A stretch of 52,222 nucleotides of DNA from DASUKM01 sp036278735. GTDB taxonomy: Bacteria > Acidobacteriota > Vicinamibacteria > Vicinamibacterales > 2-12-FULL-66-21. Shown one piece after another: positions 17,970 through 25,652 of this stretch. Position 1 is the stretch's first letter. Each line of letters opens with the position of its first letter. The position numbers and the translations under genes are program-made. Under the pieces are notes generated by a model that had not been told where the DNA came from, did no database searches, and saw only the letters and a program-made list of their open reading frames with translations. The stretch lies in assembly GCA_036278735.1 (NCBI GenBank), contig DASUKM010000053.1, positions 1 to 52,222 on the forward strand. The letters run 5' to 3'.

Positions 17970-18770
17970 TCACGCCGGGATTTCGGTTGACCGGCGGTCT
18001 CCCCCATGGCGCCGGTTGGACGGCACCGAGCCGGCCGGCCCCAGCTCGATCAGCCGGAACGGCCGTTCCGGAAACAGCTCCCGCATCAGCGACATCGACA
18101 CGTTGAACACCGGCACATCGTTGCGTGTGCGGCCCTCCGGCTGTCCGTGGTGCGCGTGCCCGTGGAACACGGCGCTGACCGGCACCCGGGTGAGCGGATC
18201 CTCGAGCCGGCTGCAGCCGAGGAACGGGTAAATTTCCACCGGCTCCCCTTCGACGGTCGCCTGGATCGGGGCATAGTGCAGCACGGCAATCAACCGGTTG
18301 CTGCGCAGGCGGGCGAGCGCCGACTCCAGCTTGAGCGCTTCGTCGACCGCCTCGCGCACGAATTTCTTGATGATGTCTTCGCCCCACGGACCGAGCGCCC
18401 GCCGGCCGAAGCCGCCGGCAAACCCCTTCACGCCGGCGAACCCGACGCCGAGGATTTCGGTCGTATCGCCGTCGAGCGGCACGATACCGGCGTCGGTGAG
18501 CAGGCGGCGGATCTCGTCCTGCTGATCCGATTCGAAATCATGATTCCCCAGGACGGCGACCGTCGGGATCTTGACGGTCGCGGTGAACTCCTTGAGAAAC
18601 GCACGCGCCTCCTCGGCGAGACCGTAATCGGTGATGTCGCCGCAAATCACGAGGATGTCGGCGCTCTCGTTGATCTGCGCGAGCAGCGGCTGCAGCGATC
18701 CGGGGGGTGTCGTGCGGCTGTAATGGAGATCGCTGATGGCCGCGAGGCGGACGATGTCCTTCGTCGGCAT
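17970..18770 (-). CDS. Calcineurin-like metallophosphoesterase
   Basis: 266 residues from ATG 18770. All dimetal motifs are present in order: SDLHYS, CGDITD, LGNHDF, then LHYAP and the late FHGHAHHG. No signal peptide, so probably cytoplasmic; substrate not predictable. Repeat array 4 begins at the base before the start codon, so the 5' flank of this gene is made of repeat sequence. Confidence 0.9.
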   Translation of the reverse strand: MPTKDIVRLAAISDLHYSRTTPPGSLQPLLAQINESADILVICGDITDYGLAEEARAFLKEFTATVKIPTVAVLGNHDFESDQQDEIRRLLTDAGIVPLDGDTTEILGVGFAGVKGFAGGFGRRALGPWGEDIIKKFVREAVDEALKLESALARLRSNRLIAVLHYAPIQATVEGEPVEIYPFLGCSRLEDPLTRVPVSAVFHGHAHHGQPEGRTRNDVPVFNVSMSLMRELFPERPFRLIELGPAGSVPSNRRHGGDRRSTEIPA

Positions 18771-18913
18771 GCCACGGAGGCCAGCAAGATACAGGCCACG
18801 GCCACGGAAAGCCACGGAAAGCCACGGAAAGCCACGGAATACACGGAACACACGGAAAGCCACGGAAGGCACGGAAGGCACGGAACACACGGAAAGCCAC
18901 GGAAGGCACGGAA
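18771..18913. repeat. TCCGTG tandem repeat array 4
   Basis: About 140 bp with the core on the - strand (seen as CCACGGAAAG, CACGGAAGG and ACACGGAAC on +). It occupies the divergent gap between the phosphoesterase (leftward) and the channel gene (rightward). Confidence 0.9.
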
Positions 18914-18982
18914 CAGGTTCGCGACGCATGGGTCGGCATCGGTGGGCGCCGTGGCTGGCACCGTTACTGCTCACACGAGCGC

Positions 18983-19804
18983 GTGCCGACACGGTCGCAG
19001 CGGCAGGAGCATCAGGAGTCGGCGCAGCGGCGGTCCCCGGCCGGCGCAGTCGTGTACCGCGCGATTTACCACGAGGGAGCCGACGAGCTTGCACGCGACT
19101 CGCAGGCGCTTGCCTGGTCCGGCCTGGCCGCGGGACTGTCGATGGGCTTTTCGATGGTCGTCGAGGCGCTCCTGCGCTCGCACCTCCCCGCGGGCGTGTG
19201 GCGACCGCTGGTCTCGAAGCTCGGGTACAGCGTCGGGTTCCTGATCGTCATCCTCGGACGCCAGCAGCTGTTCACCGAGAACACGCTGACCGTCATCCTC
19301 CCGCTCCTCAGGATCCGGCGACTCGGGCTGCTGCGCAACGTGCTGCGGCTCTGGTTCATCGTGCTCATCGCGAACCTGATCGGCGCGTGGCTGTTCGCCG
19401 CGGCGGTCGCACACCTGCCGGTGCTCGAACCGCCCGTGATGGACGCGGTCCGCTCGATTGGGTTCGAAGCGGCGGCGCACTCCTGGATGGAAGTGCTTCT
19501 GCGCGGCATTTTCGCCGGCTGGCTCATCGCCCTGATGGTGTGGCTGCTCCCCTTTGCCGAGAGCGCGCGCGTCGGCGTCATCATTCTGGTGACGTACGTC
19601 GTCGGGCTGGGGGCGTTCTCGCACGTGATCGCCGGCAGCGTCGAAGTGTTCGCCGCGGCGCATCTGGGAGCGATCTCGTGGCCGCAGGCGGTGGTGGGCT
19701 ATACGCTGCCGTCGCTGCTCGGCAACACGATCGGCGGCGTCGCGCTCGTCGCGGCACTCGCGCACGTGCAGTTCATCGAGGCGAGCGAAGGACAGGATTT
19801 CTAG
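18983..19804 (+). CDS. Formate/nitrite transporter (FNT) family channel
   Basis: 273 residues with six predicted helices. The pattern GLAAGLSMGFSMVVEALL (helix 1), LGRQQLFTENTLTVILPLL (the FNT loop motif with TENT) and LRGIFAGWLIALMVWLLPFAE matches the YfdC/FocA group of pentameric anion channels. GTG start; a hydrophilic ~40-residue N-terminal leader precedes helix 1. Its TAG stop shares the bases CTAG (19801-19804) with the TAG stop of the convergent pilT gene. Confidence 0.88.
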   Translation: MPTRSQRQEHQESAQRRSPAGAVVYRAIYHEGADELARDSQALAWSGLAAGLSMGFSMVVEALLRSHLPAGVWRPLVSKLGYSVGFLIVILGRQQLFTENTLTVILPLLRIRRLGLLRNVLRLWFIVLIANLIGAWLFAAAVAHLPVLEPPVMDAVRSIGFEAAAHSWMEVLLRGIFAGWLIALMVWLLPFAESARVGVIILVTYVVGLGAFSHVIAGSVEVFAAAHLGAISWPQAVVGYTLPSLLGNTIGGVALVAALAHVQFIEASEGQDF

Positions 19805-20937
19805 GAGGCGAGCAGCTTCTCGAGCTCGTCGATGTGCGCGGCGCGCGCGAGCGCGTCGGTCCGCTCGATGAGCCCGTTCTTCACGAGCTGCGCGAGCGAT
19901 TCCTCGAGCGTCAGCGAGCCGTGCCGGCGGGTCAGCGTGATCTCCTGATTCAAATGCTGCAGCGCGTTCCGGCGGATGTGGACCCGCGCGCCGTAACTCA
20001 CCATCAGGAGTTCGGCGGCGGGCACGAGTCCCCCGCCCACGCGCGGCAGGAGCATCTGCGTCATCACGGCCGCGAGCGCCATCGCCAGTTCCTGCCGGAT
20101 CGTGTTCTGCCGCTCCTCGGGAAACGAATCCGCGATTCTCGCGATCGTCGAGGCGGCATCGGTCGTGTGCAGCGTCGAGAGCACCAGATGACCGGTCTCG
20201 GCCGCGGCCAGCGCAATCCGCATGGTCTCCGGGTCGCGCATCTCGCCGACCACGATGACGTCCGGTGCCTGCCGGAGCGCCGATCGGAGCGCCGTCGGGA
20301 AGTCGGGCGCGTCCACGCCGATCTCGACCTGCTCGACGATGCCGCGTTGGTGCAGGTGTTCGTACTCGATCGGATCCTCGACGGTAATCACGTGACGCGC
20401 TTCGGATCGATTGATCCCGTCGACGAGCGCGGCCAGCGTGGTCGTCTTGCCCGAACCCGTCGCGCCGCCAATCAGCACGAGCCCGCGCGGAAGGCGCGCC
20501 AGCTGTTCGACGGAGGCGGGCAACCCGAGCGCGGCGAGGCGCGGCACCCTTTGCGGCAGCGCCCGGATCGCGGCGGCGGCACGGCTGCGCTCCTGATGCA
20601 GGTTGATCCGGAAGCGGCCGGCGCCGGCGAGGCGGTACGACGCATCCGCAATGTGAGCTTCGCGATAGCGGCGGCGCGCGTGGGAAGGCAGCGCCGGCAG
20701 GACGGCTTCCTCGATCTCGCTGCCGTCGAGCGGCGCGTGCGGCAGTGGACGCAGGCGCCCCTCGACCCGAATCGAGGGGCTCGCCCCCGCCACGAGCAGC
20801 AGGTCGCTGCCGCCCGCCTCGACCAGCATGCGCAACCAGCCCTCGATGCGCGAGGTATCTTCCGACTCCGCGGCCGCGGGCTCCGCCGTGGCGTTCAGCT
20901 CCGCGATCAGCCTGTCGATGTCCTGCTCCGGCTCCAC
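19801..20937 (-). CDS. pilT: PilT-like type IV pilus retraction ATPase
   Basis: 378 residues. Walker A GATGSGKTT at 158-166, Asp box VEDPIEYEH, Walker B-like VVGEMRDPETM and His box TLHTTDA are all in PilT/PilU order. It is a hexameric motor that would depolymerise pili for twitching or DNA uptake. A ~30-residue acidic N-terminal extension (AEPAAAESEDTS) precedes the usual PilT start. No other pilus gene is nearby. It ends in overlapping stop codons with the convergent channel gene. Confidence 0.9.
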   Translation of the reverse strand: MEPEQDIDRLIAELNATAEPAAAESEDTSRIEGWLRMLVEAGGSDLLLVAGASPSIRVEGRLRPLPHAPLDGSEIEEAVLPALPSHARRRYREAHIADASYRLAGAGRFRINLHQERSRAAAAIRALPQRVPRLAALGLPASVEQLARLPRGLVLIGGATGSGKTTTLAALVDGINRSEARHVITVEDPIEYEHLHQRGIVEQVEIGVDAPDFPTALRSALRQAPDVIVVGEMRDPETMRIALAAAETGHLVLSTLHTTDAASTIARIADSFPEERQNTIRQELAMALAAVMTQMLLPRVGGGLVPAAELLMVSYGARVHIRRNALQHLNQEITLTRRHGSLTLEESLAQLVKNGLIERTDALARAAHIDELEKLLAS

Positions 20938-20971
20938 GCGGCTATCCTACCAGTGCGCCGCCCGAACACGC

Positions 20972-23425
20972 CTATTCGTCGCGAAGCACGACCATCGGGT
21001 CGACCCGCATGGCCCTGGCGGCCGGAACGTAGCAGGCCGCCAGCGCGATCGCCGCGATCGCCGCGACGACGGCCGCCAGCGTCGCGGGATCCGTGGGGCG
21101 CACGTGGAAGAGCTGCGCGCTCAACAGCCGTGTGAGGACGAGCGCGGCCGCGACGCCGCCGGCGAGACCCGCGAGCGTCAACCGGAGGCCGCGCGCCAGC
21201 ACCCCGGTCATCACCCGCCCGCGGCTGGCCCCGAGCGCCATCTGGATCCCGATCTCTCTCCGGCGTTCGGTCACGGTATAGGACAAGATGCCATAGGTGC
21301 CCAGCGCGGCCAGCAGCAGCGCCAGACCGGCGAAGATCCCGAGCAGTTCCGCGAGAAAGCGCGGCCGCGACACCGAATCGGCGAAGACGTCGTCCATCGT
21401 CTGCAGCTTCACGATCGGCAGCGTCGGGTCCATCCCGCCGACGATCCGTCGGATGTCGCCCGCCAGCGAGTCCACCGGACGCGACGTCCTGGCCACGATG
21501 TGGAGGTCCGTCGGGGCGTACTGCAGCGTCTTCGGCAGTTGATCCAGCAGAAAGTAGAGTTCCGTGCCCGTGCGGCTCGCGACCCCTCCCTGCTTGACGT
21601 CGCGCACGACGCCGACGATCCGGAACCACGGGACCTTCGGCCCGAATCCGGGCTTCAGTCGCTGCCCGATGGGATCGAGCTTGCGATCGCGGTAGAACGT
21701 CTTCGCCAGCGTCTCGTTGACGAGCACGACCGGCGCGCCGGTGCGGTCCGACTCCTCGAAGCCCCGGCCTTCGGCCACCGGAATGCCCATCGTCTGCAGG
21801 TATTCGAGCGAGGCGATCTGGTAATAGTCGACGTTCTCGGCCGGCTGCTCGCGGGTGGGCGCGTAGCCATCGAAATTGGTGTCGTTGGCGTCGACGTCGC
21901 GCTTCGGTGGAAGCCCGGCCATCGCGGCGACGTGCTGCACGCCGGGCGCGCTCCCGACCTGCGCGATCAGCCGCGTGAAAAATCCGACCGCCTCTTGCGG
22001 GTCCCGATACGTCGTGGACGGCAGCACCAGACCGAACGTCACCAGGTGCTCGCGGTTGAATCCCGCATCGACGCGCAACAGATTCCAGAAGCTGCGCAGC
22101 AGCAAGCCGGCGCCGACGACGAGCACGACCGCCAGCGCGATTTCGGCGATCACGAGACCGCCGCGAATCCTGTTGCGCGCCGCGCCCGCCGTGCTCCGTT
22201 GTCCCCCCTCTTTCAACGCCGCCGTCACCGTATGCTCGCGGAGATACAGCAAGGGCGCCATGCCGAAGACCAGCCCCGTGACGATCGAGAGCAGACACGT
22301 GAACAGCAGGACGACCGGATCGAGGGTGATGTCCGCCGCGCGCGGAATGCTGGCCGGGCTCGCCGCCAGGAGCGCCTTCAATCCCGCGAACCCGAGCGCG
22401 ACCCCCAGCGCGCCGCCGATGAGGGCGAGCAGCACCCCCTCGGTCAGGAACTGCCGCAGGAGCCGCCAATGGCCCGCCCCCAGCGCCGACCGGACCGCGA
22501 ATTCCTTCTGCCGCGATTCGGCGCGTGCGAGCAGCAGGTTCGCGAGGTTCGCACACGCGATGAGCAGCACGAAGGCGACCGCTCCCTGCAGCACCCAGAG
22601 CGCCGTCCGGATGCCGCCGACCATGTCGTCCCGCAACCGGTCGTATCGGAGGCGGTGCCTCGTCGGGTTCGGCGTGTGCGTTCCCGGATTCAGCGCCGGC
22701 CAACGCGCGAGCAGCGTCTCGAGTTCCGCGCGCGCCTGCGGCAGCGTGATGCTCGTCTTCAGCCGTCCGACGAGATACAGATAATGGTTCCCTCGCCTCC
22801 CCGGGTTCGCCGGATCGAGCGTGAGCGGCTGCCAGACGGCGACCTTCTCGCCGTGCACGTCGTAGCCGTCGGGCATCACCCCGACGACGCGCGTGTCGAC
22901 GTCGTCGATTTTGATCGACCGGCGCAGAATTCCCTCGTCGCCGGCGAACGCGCTGCGCCACACTTCCGACGAGAGAATGGCCACCGGCGCGGCGCCGGGC
23001 AGCGTATCCTCGCGGGTGAACAGACGTCCTCGCAGGGGCTGGACGCCGAGCGTGGGCATGAGTTCCGACGAGACGGCCGCCGAGTTCACCCGGCGCGGCT
23101 GTTCCCGCGTCCCCAGATTCACCGCTCCGGCCCGGTAGGCGCCCACGCTCTGGAACGACTGGTTGCGGTCGCGGAACTCGACGAACTCGGGCGGCGACAC
23201 CCAGAACTGGTCGAAGCCGAGGCCGGGAAACTGGCTCGTGATGAAGACGAGCCGTCCGGGATCGGGATAGGCCAGCGGCTTCAGGACCACGCCGTTCACG
23301 ACGCTGAAGATCGCGGCGTTGGCGCCGATCCCGAGCGCGAGCGTCAGAATGCTGATGACGGCGAACGCAGGATGATGCCGCAGGTTCCTGAGCGCGTACA
23401 CGATGTCGCTGCGAAGCGTGTGCAT
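20972..23425 (-). CDS. ADOP-type ABC permease 1
   Basis: 817 residues of the acidobacterial duplicated orphan permease group: two MacB_PCD-FtsX units in one chain. The N-terminus DIVYALRNLRHHPAFAVISI and LALGIGANAAIFSVVNGVVLKPL is diagnostic, with a first helix bundle near 275-435, a second periplasmic domain, and the C-terminal ARAMRVDPMVVLRDE. It has no adjacent ATPase, hence 'orphan'. The role is unknown; likely envelope export or signalling through a shared ATPase. Confidence 0.95.
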   Translation of the reverse strand: MHTLRSDIVYALRNLRHHPAFAVISILTLALGIGANAAIFSVVNGVVLKPLAYPDPGRLVFITSQFPGLGFDQFWVSPPEFVEFRDRNQSFQSVGAYRAGAVNLGTREQPRRVNSAAVSSELMPTLGVQPLRGRLFTREDTLPGAAPVAILSSEVWRSAFAGDEGILRRSIKIDDVDTRVVGVMPDGYDVHGEKVAVWQPLTLDPANPGRRGNHYLYLVGRLKTSITLPQARAELETLLARWPALNPGTHTPNPTRHRLRYDRLRDDMVGGIRTALWVLQGAVAFVLLIACANLANLLLARAESRQKEFAVRSALGAGHWRLLRQFLTEGVLLALIGGALGVALGFAGLKALLAASPASIPRAADITLDPVVLLFTCLLSIVTGLVFGMAPLLYLREHTVTAALKEGGQRSTAGAARNRIRGGLVIAEIALAVVLVVGAGLLLRSFWNLLRVDAGFNREHLVTFGLVLPSTTYRDPQEAVGFFTRLIAQVGSAPGVQHVAAMAGLPPKRDVDANDTNFDGYAPTREQPAENVDYYQIASLEYLQTMGIPVAEGRGFEESDRTGAPVVLVNETLAKTFYRDRKLDPIGQRLKPGFGPKVPWFRIVGVVRDVKQGGVASRTGTELYFLLDQLPKTLQYAPTDLHIVARTSRPVDSLAGDIRRIVGGMDPTLPIVKLQTMDDVFADSVSRPRFLAELLGIFAGLALLLAALGTYGILSYTVTERRREIGIQMALGASRGRVMTGVLARGLRLTLAGLAGGVAAALVLTRLLSAQLFHVRPTDPATLAAVVAAIAAIALAACYVPAARAMRVDPMVVLRDE

Positions 23426-23488
23426 GCGGGGACCTCCAACTCTTCTGAGACGAAAAACGCGGCCGAAAGGTTACGGCGTCCGTTGGCC

Positions 23489-23851
23489 TCAGGAGGAAGG
23501 GCGTCGATCCCACAACAGGCGGCCCCCGAACCCGACCACGGTGCCGGCGACCCCCATCAGGACGTCGGTGCCCGATGGATAACGGAAACGGCTGAAGAGC
23601 TGAGTGCTTTCGGCGAGGACCGACATCGCGAGCGCGAGCGAGGCCGCCTTCGAGAGTCGCTGCTTATCGGCGGCCGAAGACCACCCGAACGGCAGGAACA
23701 GCAGCAGGTTGTCGAGCACGTCGAGCGGCTTGTCCGCGGGATCGCTGAACGGCATCCAGTGGACGTTCTGCCACTGCGGCTGCCGCAGGAGGCCGAACCA
23801 GGGCCCGCTCACCACGAGCACGACGACGACCCACCAGCGCCACAGCTTCAC
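23489..23851 (-). CDS. VanZ-like membrane protein
   Basis: 120 residues with helices at about 5-22, 44-56, 70-82 and 97-112. The segments VHWMPFSDPADKPLDVLDNLLLFLPFG and STQLFSRFRYPSGTDVLMGVAGTVVG match the VanZ-like family. Members occur near cell-envelope genes; a direct role in glycopeptide resistance should not be assumed. Confidence 0.85.
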   Translation of the reverse strand: MKLWRWWVVVVLVVSGPWFGLLRQPQWQNVHWMPFSDPADKPLDVLDNLLLFLPFGWSSAADKQRLSKAASLALAMSVLAESTQLFSRFRYPSGTDVLMGVAGTVVGFGGRLLWDRRPSS

Positions 23852-23898
23852 CCCGTCCTTCGATCTCCGGTCCGCGCCAGTATCCCACAGGGAGGAGG

Positions 23899-24447
23899 TC
23901 AGTGCCTCCGCACTTCCCCACGGCGCAGCTGCCGATACATCTCGAGCGCCTCGCGGATGATGCGCACGGCGTCGGCCGGGCCGAGCAGATCCTCGACGAC
24001 GACCTGCTTGTGCTCCAGCACCTTGTAGTCTTCGAAGAAGCGCCGGATCTCGCGCATGTGGTGCGCGGGCAACTGCGACTTGTCGGTGTATTCGGCAAAC
24101 GCCGGATCTTTTACGCTGACCGCCACGATCTTGTCGTCGATCCCTTTTTCATCGCGCATCCGCATGACGGCAATCGCGCGCGCCTCGACGATCGTCAGCG
24201 GATGGACCGGCTCCTGCCCCAGCACGAGCGCGTCGAGCGGGTCCCCGTCGTCGCAGAAGGTGCGGGGGATGAAGCCGTAGTCGGCGGGATAATGGACGGC
24301 GCTGTAGAGGACGCGATCGAGCCGGAGCAGCCCGGTTTCCTTGTCCAGCTCGTACTTGTTCTTGCTCCCTTTCGGGACCTCGATGATGACGGGAAACTCC
24401 GACTCGACGAGCGCGTCGTCGACATAGCTGTCGTGCCAAGGGTGCAT
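23899..24447 (-). CDS. ppa: Inorganic pyrophosphatase
   Basis: 182 residues, family I soluble enzyme. EVPKGSKNKYELDKETG, HYPADYGFIPRTFCDDGDPLDALVL (metal-binding Asp cluster) and VKDPAF are intact. It hydrolyses pyrophosphate and pulls biosynthetic reactions forward. Monocistronic-looking, 47 bp before the VanZ-like gene. Confidence 0.96.
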   Translation of the reverse strand: MHPWHDSYVDDALVESEFPVIIEVPKGSKNKYELDKETGLLRLDRVLYSAVHYPADYGFIPRTFCDDGDPLDALVLGQEPVHPLTIVEARAIAVMRMRDEKGIDDKIVAVSVKDPAFAEYTDKSQLPAHHMREIRRFFEDYKVLEHKQVVVEDLLGPADAVRIIREALEMYRQLRRGEVRRH

Positions 24448-24475
24448 GGCCCATTATGGGGGTCAGACTCCCGGT

Positions 24476-25054
24476 TCAGGGGTACAGAACGACGCGGCGC
24501 CAGGTGTCGCGGTCGCGGACAAACACCACGCGTTCGTGGAGCCGGTCAGGCCTGCCCGTCCAGAATTCGATGCGATCGGGGATCAGACGGAACCCGCCCC
24601 AGAACGCGGGGCGCGGGACCGGGTGCCCTTCGAACCGCTGTGCCGCCTCGCGGACCCTGTCCTGCAGCGTCTCGCGTGAGGGAAGCTCCGCGCTCTGCGC
24701 CGACGCCCACGCACCGATCTGGCTGCCGCGCGCGCGGGTGGCAAAATAGGCGTCCGATTCGGCCGCCTCGAGCCGTTCGACCGCCCCTTCCACCCGAATC
24801 TGCTCTTCGAGCGCAACCCAATGGAAGCAGAGCGCCGCGCGCGGATTGCTCGCCAGATCGGCGGCCTTTCGGCTGTCGTAGTTCGTATGGAACACAAATC
24901 CGCGCGCATCGACGTGCCGGATGAGCACCATCCGGACCGACGGCCGCCCCCCGGCGTCAGCCGTCGCGAGCGCGACGGGAGCCGTATCGACCCCCCGTTC
25001 CGCCGCGCGCGCACTGGCGCGCAGGAATATCTCGATCGGATCACCGCTCGACAT
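24476..25054 (-). CDS. pdxH: Pyridoxamine 5'-phosphate oxidase
   Basis: 192 residues from ATG 25054 (AAAGG upstream). FMN/PLP motifs are visible: SVRMVLIRHVDARGFVFHTNYDSRKAADL, FHWVALEEQIRVEG, and the C-terminal PAFWGGFRLIPDRIEFWTGR with a final RRVVLYP. It makes PLP, the cofactor needed by the tryptophanase encoded 5 kb away. The upstream gap is filled by short tandem repeats. Confidence 0.94.
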   Translation of the reverse strand: MSSGDPIEIFLRASARAAERGVDTAPVALATADAGGRPSVRMVLIRHVDARGFVFHTNYDSRKAADLASNPRAALCFHWVALEEQIRVEGAVERLEAAESDAYFATRARGSQIGAWASAQSAELPSRETLQDRVREAAQRFEGHPVPRPAFWGGFRLIPDRIEFWTGRPDRLHERVVFVRDRDTWRRVVLYP

Positions 25055-25076
25055 ACCTTTGATGTTCGCACGAACC

Positions 25077-25199
25077 CGGAGGAACCCGGAACCTGGAACA
25101 TCGAAGCTGGAAGCTGGAACCCTGAACCCGGAACCTCGAACTGGAGGCTGGAAGCTGGCAACTGGCAACTGGCAACTGGCAACTGGCAACTGGCAACTG
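25077..25199. repeat. Short tandem repeats, CTGGCAA and CTGGAAC families
   Basis: About 75 bp of degenerate 7-8-mers (GGAACCC, GGAACCT, GAAGCTG) run into six near-perfect copies of the heptamer CTGGCAA. The block lies between pdxH and a rightward hypothetical. Confidence 0.85.
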
Positions 25200-25232
25200 T
25201 GATGGCACGCGTCTGGCTTACGCACCGATGTC

Positions 25233-25646
25233 GTGAATCGTGCGATCGGGATGCTGGTCGTCGCCGCCGCGGCGGTGCCGTTGTGCGTGCTGCCTCTTCA
25301 TCTGAGCGGCGCGCCGCGAGCGGCCGAGCCGGCAGGCACACGCGACGCCGGCTTCGGGTCGCTTCCCCTCCGAGCCGAGCCGCCGACCGTCCAGGTGAGC
25401 CAGACGGTGATTCCGGCCAGGCTCGTCCATCCGATCGCGGCGTCTCGAAGGGCGACACGCCTGGCGCTGCCCGATACAGCCGTCGTGCGCGACGCCGCCG
25501 TTCTTCCCGCCGCCGGCGTCCCGACGCTGGCGCAACCGGCGGAACGAACGCCGGAACCGCACCCCGTACTCTCGCGCTGGCTGTTCGGCAGCGGACGATA
25601 TCGGCCGTCGCCATTTCCGCGGCCCGCCGCTGCCGTGCACCGCTGA
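25233..25646 (+). CDS. Hypothetical secreted protein
   Basis: 137 residues starting at GTG. An N-terminal hydrophobic stretch (about 5-24, IGMLVVAAAAVPLCVLPLHL) suggests a signal peptide or anchor, and the rest is Pro/Ala/Arg-rich with no recognised domain. It is convergent with ADOP 2, ending 7 bp before that gene's stop. Coding status is uncertain because composition alone could keep the frame open. Confidence 0.45.
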   Translation: MNRAIGMLVVAAAAVPLCVLPLHLSGAPRAAEPAGTRDAGFGSLPLRAEPPTVQVSQTVIPARLVHPIAASRRATRLALPDTAVVRDAAVLPAAGVPTLAQPAERTPEPHPVLSRWLFGSGRYRPSPFPRPAAAVHR

Positions 25647-25652
25647 GGCGGC

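Noticed and set aside
20828..24028. Rightward 1066-codon open frame
   Set aside because: Antisense to ADOP 1, VanZ-like and ppa genes, which carry clear motifs on the other strand.
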